DNA of 64,000 nucleotides from Elysia crispata (lineage: Eukaryota; Mollusca; Gastropoda; Plakobranchidae). The notes beneath the pieces are model-generated. The model made no database searches. It was not told where the DNA came from and saw only the letters and a list, made by a program, of their open reading frames with translations. Location: contig JAWDGP010005718.1 in the NCBI GenBank assembly GCA_033675545.1, forward strand, positions 815,001 through 879,000, written 5' to 3'. The translations under genes and the position numbers were made by a program. How positions within the stretch are numbered: the stretch's first letter is position 1; the number at the start of each line of letters is the position of its first letter. Shown here one piece after another: positions 37,704 through 52,900 of this stretch.

Positions 37704-38429
37704 ATAATATTAATCACACCAAGATCAGGATCAAAGTTAAGGTATCTCTTCCATACAGTGTAAAAATTCTCCAGAAATCGGTAGACATAACCCTTTTTTG
37801 TGGAGAGGGGGGGGGGGGGGTTAAATTTCTCTCTAAAACGTGTTTTATAATAGAAAACATTATCTATTTTACTTGAAATTTAGTCTATTTATGATGTTTA
37901 CAAAAAAGTTAAAATTGTAAAAATGGGTCACTGCGATTTCTAAATTTTTAATCGACAGAGTACAAAGTGAAAGCATTAAAACTATTCGTTTTTTAATAGC
38001 AATAGCAGGAGCTGCAAAGTAATTTTTCATGACAATTTAAAAAACATGTCATGTTGATTCAAAACAATCTAAACTTATTAATTTAAATACTCTTACTTAA
38101 AGAATTTATAATTTATCAATTTAAAAAAAAAACAATATCTTTTTAGTAATGCTAAATATATCTTTATTGAGACTAAAAACTTCTTACGTTTTGTCGTATT
38201 TTCGGAATATGAATAATTTTGACATTTTGTTGTAGATCTTCATAAACCAGTTATTACACACACACACACACAAGTCACCACAAACAAATACACTAAAAAA
38301 AACCAACTAAACAAAATTAATAAATAAATGAAAAAAAAAACCCTAAAATATTTAACATCATAACACTAACACTCATCTTCCTTTAAATTCAGAAAAATTA
38401 ATAAAACTTAATTATCAGAAATAACTGAT

Positions 38430-38660
38430 CACCTGTTTGTGAGCCTCCGTGAAAGTAAAATATTTCCTTGTAGCCTGCCACAAGTCTACTTGTCCAACAC
38501 CTTACAGCGCTCCGTCACGTTGAATGCTCGGTGCACGTAGCGTACCTTTCCTTGAGGCAAAGCGCTGCGACTCAGAGCGTCCATCGTAATGTGTTATGTT
38601 AATGCGCTGCAGTGCTGCTAATCGTTCCTTTTGTATGTCCCGCCAGCTGCTCCAAATCCG
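38430..38660 (-). promoter_or_regulatory. Candidate 5' noncoding exon / promoter of the sulfotransferase gene
   Basis: The only clearly GC- and CpG-richer stretch upstream of exon 1. On the minus strand it offers donors AGGAAAG|GTACGC (near 38544) and AACAG|GTGATC (near 38431), which could splice to the acceptor at 36549. No TATA box stands out. Inference only. Confidence 0.25.
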
Positions 38661-38699
38661 GACACTTTTTTCTTGCTGCTGCTAGCCTACTAGTAGTCA

Positions 38700-40342
<1,643 letters not shown>

Positions 40343-40570
40343 AAAATTTGACTGCTGTCGTCGGTGGATGATTGTGGGGTTTCTCCCGGTAAAAATGATT
40401 TTTTCCTCTAAATTTGCTGTGAACGTCAAATTTTATTAACCTCGAGGGGCGACACTTCTAAGTTTAATAAAAAAAAACAACATATTTTGAATGTTTTAAA
40501 AATCTCATTGAATAATTTTTATCGATTATTCATGTCTCGTTAAGGGGTAAATGTGTAACCACATTTATAT

Positions 40571-40621
<51 letters not shown>

Positions 40622-40700
40622 GAAGAGAGCTGCACGGGCTCGAAACTCTGGAGTCATGGCAAACCAAGATTTAATCTAGGTAATCAATTTTGTTATTATC

Positions 40701-40749
<49 letters not shown>

Positions 40750-40776
40750 CTAATGATAATAACAAAATTGATTACC

Positions 40777-40827
<51 letters not shown>

Positions 40828-40924
40828 TGTGTGTGTGTGTATAATGATAATAACGAAATTGATTCCCTAGTTTAAATCTTGGTTTGCCATGACTCCAGAG
40901 TTTCGAGCCCATGAGGCTCTCTTC

Positions 40925-40987
<63 letters not shown>

Positions 40988-41229
40988 ATATAAATGTGGT
41001 TTCACATTTACCCCTTAACGAGACATGAATAATCGATAAAAATTATTCAATGGGATTTTTAAAACATTCAAAAGTTGTTGTTTTTTTAATTAAACTTAGA
41101 AATGTCGCCGCTCGAGGTTAATAAAATTTGACGTGCACAGCAAATTTAGAAGAAAAAATCATTCACAATGAACCGTTTTTAACAGGGAGAAACCCCACAA
41201 CCATCCACCGACGACAGCAGTCAAATTTT
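40343..41229. mobile_element. Large foldback inverted repeat (candidate nonautonomous DNA transposon)
   Basis: The left arm begins AAAATTTGACTGCTGTCGTC at 40343 and returns as the reverse complement ending near 41229. The two arms, each over 400 bp, match over most of their length with scattered differences (for example GGTGGATGATTGTGGGG against GGTGGATGGTTGTGGGG). TA tracts lie within both arms and in the centre. A third, short copy of the inner ATTTTGTTATTATCATTA motif sits at the centre. No coding capacity; target-site duplications were not identified. Confidence 0.8.
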
Positions 41230-44200
41230 TTTTATATATATATATATAAATGGAAAGTCACTTTTCTATGTTGACCTAAAAAAATTGCTATCCAAAGAAA
41301 GCAAATGGCTTGTATTTATCTTTGGATTCGCATTCGCAAAGACAATAATTTTCTGTATGTCAGTATGTTGCTCCATGATGTTAGGCACAGAATGCATTTA
41401 AAATTATACACAAAACTAAGGGAAGCTTTACCATATACTGTATAGCAATATGCATTTCTTTGTTTGACGTATCCTCAGTCTCTCTTACGGTCTTATTCGT
41501 GGATAACACTGAAAAACAGGTAATTCTGTAATCTCCTTATCTATTGAAAATCCGTCTTAACACTCCTCATAAGACTAAGAATGTCCACAAAAAATGCCTA
41601 TAGGAGCACTATCCTTTAGGCAAGTCATAGCTGCATCTTCAACTTAATCTGCACAATAATGGTATGTTTTAAATGGCCCATAAATCGATTGGAATTTTAC
41701 AAAATTTGCTCATCATTTTAAATTTAAAACATGAGTGGCGGAAACGAAGTTTGATATCATTTACCCACATATGAATTATTTATATGAATTCCCAAAGGTA
41801 TTCTCTATAGCCATGTTGATTTGGTAATGCATGAATGGTTTTGAAGTTCCTGATTAATGTTATAATCCATCTCTCATTCCATCAAAAAAAAAAAAAAAAA
41901 AAAAAAAATCCCATACTGCCTGCTGCCTTGCTAATTTTTTTTTCATGCGAAGGGACATTTCTCTTTTATTTCCTTTTTCTCTCACAATGCAATAATTTGT
42001 TAAAGTTTGAAGCAAGTAGAAGGAGGATTCATTGAGATTAAGCATAGAAGGTAAATAAAAAAGTCATTTCATCTGCTCCTGAAAGTGAAAGCTCAAACTT
42101 CCGGAGGACTTTAGCAGCGAAATATTGCGTGCTGCGGGCCTAGATCTCCTTGCTTTTGCCTTCGCATTTTGCTGCAAGTGGTTGTATTTCATTCAACTAA
42201 CAGATTTCTAATTTAAGCGACACATCCTAGACCATCTAGGAATTTCGGTGTCTCGCAATTGTGATTCTTAAGAAGAAAAAAAAAAAAGAAAGAAAATTTA
42301 TGCAAATATAATTTTGTAATAGTTTGCTATCCAATATGACATAAGAAAAGAATGTAGAAAATGTTGAAGAGTCCATGACGTAAAAAAAGTTGCAGACTTT
42401 CTAGAGTTCATGAAGACGAAGCAGCAAAATGAGCAATGATCTCCTGTGTAAACAACACGCAGCCCGAGTTAATGACTGACCTATCTGGGAAAAATGGTAT
42501 GGGGGCAGCGACTAATACTTGCTAAGCTTTTTCTTAAACCCTTCTAGACAAGGAGGAGTTTAGGCCAACAACTGGACCGTTTCAAAGCCATCAGCAATCA
42601 TAGTTTACGGCCGAGTCCTGCATTCTAGTGAGACATCAAATTAGCAATATTTTCTTTTACTTTTTGTCTATTTGATCTTTGAAACGTTTCCGATGTTTGT
42701 TGAAAATAAAAAATCAACTCGTCTTTCTGAACAAGGTTCGCTTTGCTATTCGAGGACCAGAATTTCACATATCTGAAAGAAATACAAAACTAGAGTAAAA
42801 AAATCTACCGAGGATTCTTCTCACGGCACATTAGGTTGAGCTGAGTCTTCAGAGAAACAAGTCGAGGGGAACTAGAGACAACGTAGTCCCTAGTATAAAA
42901 TATCTAAGCCGTGGGTTAATATCTTTAGCCGATCACATAACTGAGGAAAGGCAATTGTATCGCTTCACTGAGAAGCCAGTCTTTACTGGTGAAGAGAAAA
43001 TGATATTCACCCTTATTTATGCTACTTTAGATCAAGTTTTTTTTGGGGGGAAGCAAGCCTCGACTTAATGATCCAACAGCAAGAAAGGGAACCGTGCAGA
43101 AAAATGCGTCTACAAAAAAAAAAAAAAAAAGCGCTTTTTATGTGGTTGAGCTTAGAGGATTTTTAGATACGTCGAAATCTCAATCTGCCAGACTGAATTT
43201 TGATTTTCATATCTATAGTCTCTGGTAAGCAGACAATGCGCCTTAATATATATTGCAGATTGATTATCTCTAACTATTTATATAGAAACCAAACAAGAGA
43301 GGGTGCATTGTCTGCATACGATCGTCTATAGATTTTTAAAATATATAAATTCATAACAACTGAATGTAAATCCACGTATCTACTCGGGTCCTCTGATCTA
43401 TAGTGCCAAGAAACACAAAGCGAAAGGTTGGCAACCCACATCAACTAAATAAGCGTTCGATTTTATTACCTCTTCGTTGTGTCAATGTATACGTATAATT
43501 TATCAAGTGAAATGTGTAGGATGATGGCTTTATCAAAACACTTCTACCTTGTTTAATTTATGCAATTGATGCTTTTGTAATATTCAAAGATGACATATAT
43601 CTTTTCGAAGTTCAAAATGATATGGCTACAGGAGAGTAACATTGAGTCCTTGGCGATTATTGCAGTAAATGGCATATATCTGTTAATTATGCTGTGGAAA
43701 AGGAAAAATTCTAAAAAGAAAGAAACCGTTTATCTTTAAATTTGTAGTAGACATGATTAAATAGTGAAAGTGTAATCTTGTATATTATGGAAAAATGGGG
43801 TATGGTGTGTGGAAATTTGCGTTAACTTGAGTAACGCTCCTACATTTAGGCCAAAATTTGCAAAAGAAAAGTAGATCCCAAATTGTAAATAAATAGATCC
43901 CACCTTCTCAGTGTGGTGTAAATGAACATTGTAGCGTTTTTCGTACCTGATAAGTGATAGAACCATATACGTTATGTATACTAGGTATTTATTATGAGTC
44001 CTGTAGATGACGCATGCGTCTGTAATCTTGTGAAGTTTGTCGCCGGAACATGGAAAGGCACACAAGAGCCAGGCCATGGTCTCAGTACCCATTTCATCAT
44101 AATATACATGGAGTTGAATTGATTCTAGGATTTCATCTCTTTTATACCCCTCCTGTTCTTTTTTCTCTCTCCCTCTCCCTCTAGCCTACACTTCCTCTCA

Positions 44201-45934
44201 GTCTTGGTGGTATCAGTCTGTATGCCTGACTGTCTGTCTCTCCCTTTCTATCTTGCTACCTATATTATTTCTCACCTCCGCCAGTTATGTACTTTTAATC
44301 TTTTCTTTGCAACTACACCGTGAAAAAAAAGTTAGTAATTACATGAGAACGAGGAATAAACATTCATCTTTGTGAACAACTTATCAACGCCATATTGATT
44401 TTCTAACTTGTCACTTATGTCCGGCCATTGTCAGTCTGAGGGTGGTATTATGCTTGGCAAACTGCATTTTTTCTCTCTTTCTTTTTTTGAGTAAACTATA
44501 ACTGAAAAGACCTGACAAACGGAAAATGCCTACGATTTTCTTGAATTATCAGACTCACATTCTGTACATAATATATTAAAAAGTACAATAGGCTTACATC
44601 ACATGAAAAGGAAAGTTATATGAGTACCGGTAATTGTTACGTCAAATCTGTCTTAACTTATTAATTGGTTTGGTTGTATTGATGCATTGTGGCATATAAG
44701 TAAATCTATGTTGATGTAAACATCTTTTTACTTGTGACCTTCTGTATAGATATATAAGTCACAAAGACTAATATGAAAAGTTTTCATTGTATTTTCTTCA
44801 TGAAAAAAATTACCGTATCCCAAGAAATAATGACTGGAATATAATGATAATTTCTAGAAAACGATACATTTAGCGTATTTCGTGTACAATGGCTGCAATA
44901 AAAACACATAAAAAGCGCAACATGAACATTCAATTAAAAAAAACTAACTAACACAACATGCACAATAGTTTAATTAATTGTCCTCTGTCGCTGATCAAGC
45001 CTACAATGTTACGTAGACCTGCAGTATTATCAGCACACACACACATACACTTATACATTAACACATAACTTAAAAATCTGCAATTTGCAACTCATACGAT
45101 CCTGAATATCAGAAGGGTACAACACAAAAAACACAAAGTTTGCAAACGCATAACAAAAAGAGGAAAAGATAAATAAAGCGGTAGATGGTGCAGTGACTCG
45201 GAGAGAATGTGACTGCATCAGAAGGGAACTAACCCGGAAGTTAAAAGAGAGATTGAGAAAACATAACGATAACACCGTATGGACTTCAGCACAGGCCTAC
45301 GCACAAAAAGATCCACTGGGTCAAGTGCTGAATGAATGTCTAATGAGGTCGGAGAAAAATAACAAAGCAAAACAAAACAAATTAAAGTAAAGCGAACAAA
45401 ATATTATTTTTAAAGCAGGGAATAATGATACTGCAATGCATTGGAAGTATGCGAGAACCTTTTACCATGTTTATCATGGAATGCTTTGAAAGTAAGTTGA
45501 GATATTGGATAGAAAGATATTAACTCTAACATATTTACAGTCTTTTACTTCAAATATTTCAATGTTTAATTCGTCTATAAAATGTGTCTGATAAGTTGCA
45601 ATCATTTGTGTATTTCGGTATTAATTTCTTCTTTTGACAAAACACAGCCTTTTGTGGTCAATTTTAGAGTGATTTTCAAAACCAAACACTAAAATTAATC
45701 AAATTCTTAAAAAAAACAACCAACCAAACAAACAAAACAAAGGCATCAATGGAACTTATCTTACCATGTTTTGAATAGCAAATCAATTCACAGTAATCAT
45801 TCATACCTCTGAAAGTTTATCTAAACATGTTTACCTGAAATACGTAACAGCTGGAGCTTTTGAAAGGTACGGTACTTAGGATTTCACCATACACTTCTAG
45901 AACCCAAATACAGTGTCTCTATGAACCCCTGGCT

Positions 45935-45981
45935 TAGACTGTCTCCCTCCTCCCTCCCTCCCTCTCTCTCTCTTCTCTCTC

Positions 45982-46018
<37 letters not shown>

Positions 46019-46073
46019 CTCTCTCTCTCCCTCTCTCTCTCTTCTCTCTCTGTTTCTCTCTCTCTCTCTCTCT
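45935..46073. repeat. (CT)n-rich microsatellite
   Basis: CT dinucleotides with CCT and TGTTT interruptions; a roughly 60-bp segment around CTCTTCTCTCTCTGTTTCTC is repeated twice. Confidence 0.93.
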
Positions 46074-46378
46074 GCCTTTAATAAAATAGTAGAATATACC
46101 CTGGAAGACAATAAGGGAAATTATTCAGGCACTGTCCTCAGGATCGTACAAATTTATGTTGTTTATGGTCATCACATACTTATTTACATATCAGTAGACC
46201 AATTATTATCTCCAGAAGTCAACAAGCAATAAATAAAACATTTTCAATAACATAAAGTTCGTTTAAACTTATAAATAGATTCAGGCTTTTTTTTTTTTTT
46301 TTTTTTTTTTTTGGGGGGGGGGGGTTGCATAAACAGGAAATATAAAGAACCAGTAACATAAAAATACTGATATGATAT

Positions 46379-46380
<2 letters not shown>

Positions 46381-46475
<95 letters not shown>

Positions 46476-46491
46476 TAATAATAAAAATAGA
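46381..46491. repeat. (AAT)n microsatellite
   Basis: TAA/AAT units, starting with GATAAT variants, downstream of the Hook gene. Confidence 0.95.
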
Positions 46492-46724
46492 AGTATTTTC
46501 AATAATCTATCTCATTTCATTCGTGATATTTTGAAAAGTAAATGACCAATGCTTGGTGTATAGAAAATATTAAAAAAAAACCCAATAAAAACAAAAACAA
46601 AAAACAAAAAAAAAAAACGGAAAAATTTATGAATCGAACTTGCTTACTGGAGGTGGTCATTAGACAATCAACTAAAAATGGGTTTGGTAACTCAAGAAGG
46701 CTAAAAAACCAGTAACATTTAACA

Positions 46725-46938
46725 TTATGTCAAGGTTCCATCACTGAAGTGATTTTGCTTTATTTCTGGGAATTCACTCTCCTCTTGCTCTTGGGGTATG
46801 GTGTGAATAAAGCCAGACTGTAAAGATGTTGGTCTCATCCCCAGTGTGACAGGCTCTGTTGGGGTTTTATTCCTTCTGAAGGAAAATCTGCGTTTTGTTG
46901 TAGGCGTGCGAATCGATAGAGGACCTTCCTGTTCCAAA
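46725..46938 (-). CDS. HOOK: Candidate alternative last exon of the Hook gene
   Basis: A good acceptor (TTCTCATTTCTCAG|T at 46939) opens a frame of one base plus 70 codons ending at TAA. If the donor at 53471/53470 is used, the phases fit: CCA AG + T TTG gives Pro-Ser-Leu and replaces the final Arg and stop by about 71 residues. The tail has a basic, Ser-containing patch (TKRRFSFRRNK, with an RRxS site), several Thr-Pro sites and an acidic end. It also shows normal codon-like composition in otherwise AT-rich DNA. Confidence 0.6.
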
Positions 46939-49900
46939 CTGAGAAATGAGAATAAAGTTTAGATTACTTGACTTGAAAACCCAATGAATAAAATCCAAAA
47001 GCTGGACTTCACTTGAAGATCTTTCTGAGATTTACAAGTGGTGAATGTAATGACGCCCTTGCAAAATTTCTCATGCGTTCAAAGAAACACAAAGCACAAT
47101 TGCTGATTGAATACAAAGTTAACCATGCGTGATAACATTTTTTTCATCCAACATAAACTGTCCTACAGAACTTGCAGCCTGCTATAGAGAATTAACATGA
47201 AGTTTTTCTTTCGAAGAATAAAAAGATATAATTTTGGGATCTGTAAAATATCACATTGCTTTCGCATGTCTCCTTGCTAATTGCATGTTGGAATTTGCGT
47301 TTAAGTGTTTGTAGCCTTAGGCCTTCTGTAAACAAGATTCTGCTGTCTTAAAAAAGAAAGAAAAAAAAAAATATTCAATCAATGGGCAAGTCTGAATACA
47401 TTAATTTAAAAAAAAATTAGCTTATGAACTCCAAGTTTTGTAAGCCTTATTTACATTACAATTGGAATATTGTGTAAAGAATGTTCAGGCAAAGAATTAT
47501 AAAAAAAAAAAAAAAAAATAAATAAACTCAAAAGAACGACAATAAAAACCAACCATCCGCAGCATTTCTTTAGGCAAGGAAGGCAATTTTCAAGTTGATC
47601 ATTAAAGTATTTAAAAAAAAAAAAGATAAAGAAGGCTCATACTTTCCTGAGTTATCATGAAGAAAATTTGGAAGTTGTGGATGAATGAATAACAAGTTCA
47701 TAGAATCAAAATATGTGTCACAGCACATCATTTTGTGGCCAAAAATAAAATTTACTTTTAAAATCTACTCTTTGTGTTGAATTTATTTGATGTACTGGCT
47801 CTGCAATATTAGTTGTTGCTTTCTTAACTTTTTTTGATCATGTGATAAATAACAAGCAAACTGCTGTTATTTTTGCTGTTGTTTATCACATTTTTGTGAA
47901 CTTAAAATGTCCTATGTTTCCAAGCCTCTAAAGAAAAGCAGCACATTTATCTCTTTTGCCAATGTTGATAAAATATATGTAAATGTATCACTACTGCATA
48001 AAGGTACTTTAAGTTAACAAGTAACTAATCACTTTTCCCCCACATACTAATAACTTCTCTCATTGCTGAACTCAGCTATATACTTGCACAGCCTTTATTC
48101 TGGCACCCACACCATATTATTACTATCAAAGCTAATGTTTTCAAATGGAATAAACAAATGAAAGTTTTGCCTTGAAAGCTGGAGTAACTAAAAAAGTGAG
48201 TATGTAAGAACAGAAATGTAAGCAGATGTGAATTTATTAAAAATATTTTTTGGTCAAAAACCCTAACATTTTGTAGAAAAATAAAATTTGGAAGTCTATG
48301 TAAAACTCAGGGACAATATAGAATTCAAATGTCTTTGACTGAGATGTTTGGATCTTTAAGTCTCTCTCCAGCCTTTTCCATCCATTCAGTAAAGCATCAA
48401 GCCATAAATGTTTGCATCCATCAATCAAAATTCTATTAATTTTGAGATGTAGGTACAGCTTTTAGACTATCAAACTTTTTGTGCCATATAAAATAATTTT
48501 CTTTAAAAAGGGTTATAATTGCCACATGTGTCTTAAAATAAATCAAAGATTTTCAAAAGCCTGCTAGAGGATTTGAGCTGCCTTATGAATTACAGATGCA
48601 TTTAATCCATCTTGTTTATGGGCAAACAAAAGCTAATGACAAAGAAGTACGTTATTTTTTTTATTCTTGTCCCTCTACCAGTGAAACAAAGATGTGATGA
48701 ACAATCAGTAGATCAAGATCACTGTCATTGTGTGTCTTGTATCTGAGCCCTTCCTAAAGGTCAAAGGAATGAAATTTTTACATCCTGTACACTTGTTTTT
48801 CAAAAAAGAAAACATCTCGATTTTTTCACTGCGTCTTATGACTAAAGGCTGACTTATAAATCTTTACTTTTTACAATCTTAAATGCCAAATATTATCTAC
48901 CCCAAGTATAAGCTTTGTTTCAGAGTCTTGAAAAATCTCGTTTGTTTTTAATGCACTTCAAAACTTCACTTTGCATTTCAGTATAAAGTTACTGATGGAA
49001 AATCCTGCATAATTGTATGGCAATGTTTCTCTATAAATGATCGTATTTAGCAAAGGTAAGGGATGTCAGTGAGGAAAAAGCCATAATGGGCAGCAAAAAA
49101 AAAAAAGGTTAAGCAAAGCCTGACTGATAGAACCCACATTAAAATGCCACCAATATATAGCACACACAAAAGCATGGATGGGAGATAATGATATTGTGTT
49201 TCGCAGCCTTTATTATCACTTTAAGATGTTAGTATATAAAGATCTTCACTTCTTAAATAAGTTACCATCATCAAAATCATACATAGCTTTTGAAGTTAAA
49301 ATGGAAACTTGATGAATGCTCATAGAGAAGTAAACAAATCATGAACATTGGAATTGTAAAATATAGACAGTATCTTTTTTAAACTTAAGACACTGAAAAA
49401 CTTTGAAAGAAAACAGACAAACATGTCTTTATCCAAACATACAGAGCTTTCCCCGAGGGTTTTTTTTTTACAAGCATGTCTCTTGATATTTTGTTGTAAA
49501 CCTTGAAAATACTTATTTACAGAAGCCTTAGTTTGGTTTGTTTAATGTGGAGCTTTGAAATTTTCCTGACAAGTTTTCAATAACTTCCTCCAGCTAAGAC
49601 CTAAGTTTTCTTGTCTTTTGAACTCTTCACCTAATTACCTCGAGAAAAATCGTTGAGTAAAGCACATTTCAGTTTCACTTTTCCAGCCAATTTTTTTTTT
49701 CTTATATGAAGAATCCTTCAAAGAACAATTAAATTTTGCTTTCTTTTCCAATTTTCCCCCTCATTTTTAATTTACAAATCTAAAGTACACACGTGAAAGA
49801 CAAAAAAAAAAGAATTTGGCACTTCTATTTGCTTAAAACCAAAAACTTAAACATCATCCATGGTTAAAAAACAAATTTAACTCATTGATGCACTCTAAAC

Positions 49901-52900
49901 TGGTTGAGCTAATTAAATATGATTTTATTAATATCAGAAGATTTTTTCTATCAAACTTGCTAATTAGATATTCTCCAATATAAAAAGGGAAGGCGATACA
50001 CTGTTGATTTTTCTATTTAGAGCTGAATGATGCTAAAAGTCATACAAATGCATAAATCAAATGGCTTTAGAGTAATATATTTCCCTAAATTATTATAAAA
50101 TTCCTTTGAAGGGTAATATGCAGAAATATTAGGACTTATACCAAACTCCCAAGTTGCTCAAATATCCAAAGTCTTATCAGTCCTAAACATCAGTCGTTTT
50201 CTTTGCATTGTTTTAAAAATTAATTTTAATCTAAACAGAAGATTGCACCATTATTAAAGCATTGAAAATTATCTCTTAAAAAAAGATTTGAGAGACTTTA
50301 AAAATGTTTACTAAAATACTAAAACTTTTGCATTTTGATATTTGACAGCTGCAAACCTAAAAATAAAAAATAGAGAAAGATTTTAAGCGGGAGCAAAAGC
50401 AGGAAAATATTGTTTTAGATTAATCTTTGGTATATATTTAAAATAGTAATAAAATTAATTTCCCAAACAAAGGTTGCTTTCCTCATTTTTTTTTTTTTTG
50501 CAATATCAATCACAGTTGGCATAAAGAATACACAATACACACAGAATCAGTCATTCTAGTAAACATTTTCCTCAGCATAACACATTTACATATTTACAAA
50601 TATGTCAGTAAAGGTGAACACAATGAAGTTTCTTTATCTTTCTGCCCTTTACAGATTCATTCAATTTTCAAATGAAAGTATGATCATAGACAATACAACA
50701 TAAATCAACCATAAAGTGTTACATTTTATCAAAGTTGAAGTACGTTTGATATATAAAGCATATCTCAATTTTGTCTTCATCACAAAACATGGAAGTAAAA
50801 AAAAAGAAGAAAAGGAATTAACAAAAGGAAATATAGAAAAAAAAATACATAAGGACAGATGGCATACCAAGATGAACTTTAAAATAAAATTTTCATCATT
50901 AGAAACATTGGAACTCACCTATGAATATTCATTCATATTAGGGTAAAATATATATTTTTTGTACATAACTATGTTCATATAATGTTAAAACAAAAAATAA
51001 GCCTAGATAAAGCATTAATGTTAAAATACATATGACAACTGAAAAAAGGAAGGTATTGATTTCAAAGTGAGAGAAGAAAATAGCGCAATCTGAAATACAG
51101 TGGTAATATAAGTCTGACATAGCCCTTATATAATATTAACCCCACAAGCATAAAGATCATCAAAAAAATGACACACACAAATGACTAAAAAATTTCAATA
51201 TGAAAAACTATTCAATTTAATATCATGTCTTGATACATATTATTGTTAAGGAACACAAAAAGCATTATGTAAGATAATATAGAGCTGCTATGTTATGTTA
51301 TTGATTTATTACATGTGTGAGTATTTTGTGGGCTGCTTATATAAACAAATGTTGATGACTAGATTATGTTATGGTATGCATATATCGCAAGAAAAGATTT
51401 TGAAGTACTAAATGAAAGCACAAGAAATACAAGGTAGGCATTATACGTCCACAACTGTTTAAGATTGTTGCTCAGACTTAGGCTCGTAATGCTGAGATAC
51501 AAAATATTGCAGTCAACTATGTTCATATTTAATATTGAAAATAATTGAATTCGCAGAGGTGAAATTGCATATAGTTATCCACTTCTATCAAAATAAATCA
51601 GAATTTTGTTTTAAATGTTAGAATAGTTCAATAAATACATGAAAAAAATGTGTTTCCAAATTTGAACTTCAAATTTATACGAAATTTGTATAAAGTTATC
51701 TTTCTTCATTTCACAATTATTTTTTTTTTATAGGGAACAGCTCAAATCTTGACTTTCACATATCTTAGATTCAAGAAGGTATGAAAATAAAGATTGTCAG
51801 GAGTAATGGAGTTTTGTTTTTTTTTTTATCCAAAATGCTAAAAAAGTGGTCTGCATATCATGAAGAGTGCTTTGTATACACTGAATTTACATAAAAGCAG
51901 CAAAGGTAACAATAAAAAAAAGTTTTCACACAGATATGTGAATGAAGTTTGAAGACACTTAAGTAAGCAATAAATACAAAAATTCTAAATTGCAACACAA
52001 CACTTGCAAAAAAAAAATAAAATAAAAACCTCTCTAATCTTACTACCTAATATGTATGAAGGAAATACTGTAAAAATACTGAACTCTTAAATATGTTTGC
52101 TCTAACTTATTTAGAAAGTAAAAAAGCACAATATACCTTCATTATCTAATTCACTCGTGATAAAATGTGTTCAGATGATATTTACAAATCATCTAATTTA
52201 GATCAGTTTTAGTGTTATAAATACTTTTTAGTTCATAAAAAAAAATAAAAACTCCAAAAAACTCTCTATGAGAGCCTAATTTAAATTGTTCCTACTTCCT
52301 GTCAACTTCAATGACAGCTCTGTGAGAGAAGATTAAGTAACTAAAAAGCGATATGGCACAAATGACCAACGTAAAAACGTACCCTTTTGTTGGGCAAAAG
52401 CCAATATCACACACTTTTACCTCCGTAAACTTATAATTACCACACAAAATTGTCTTCCTGCTATAATGCATTTCTAGAGCAGAGAAGTATTTGACATCAA
52501 AAGAATATCTATATTGGCTTGTTTGCAGTTTGCTACCACATGAAGCTTAAAAATCTGACCTTTATACACCACGCACCAAACTGCATGGAATAAAATATAT
52601 CAGAGATTTTACTGAAAATTTCTTAAAAGCTAAATTTCACATTAATGTATTTGTGCTCCAAAATTATTTTTCTTCAAAGTACCACAATGAAATCACCTTT
52701 GAAACCTTCAAAATAGTAAAACTTGTAAAGCATTCACAAACCAAGTTTAACTCATAACACGATGAGGGTTTTGCACCTATTTTAAAAGTTTTTCTCCAGC
52801 TGTTAGTATTTATTATCTCTAAGGTTATTGGGGCAATTACATATGTGTGCTAAATGATATGTCTTTTAAGCATATTTTTTATTTCTGTGACCTGTTGTAT

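Larger units (their letters stand above)
41230..46720. other. Intergenic, no convincing gene
   Basis: AT-rich unique DNA with A-runs (41883-41907, 43112-43129) and a CT tract (45935-46073). It also has a T run with poly-G (46290-46324) and an AAT microsatellite (46381-46491). The longest unexplained frame (44092-43757, minus, 111 codons) and a basic frame at 45193-45390 show no family features or splice context. Confidence 0.5.

Noticed and set aside
43757-44092. 111-codon minus-strand frame starting MGTETMAWLLCAF
   Set aside because: Longest non-repeat frame without a home, but no recognisable domain, no clear splice sites and AT-driven composition in its second half. Could be revisited with RNA evidence.
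45193-45390. 65-codon basic frame (RRECDCIRRELTRKLKERLRK)
   Set aside because: Looks protein-like at first, but it has no family match I can name and lacks splice or promoter context.
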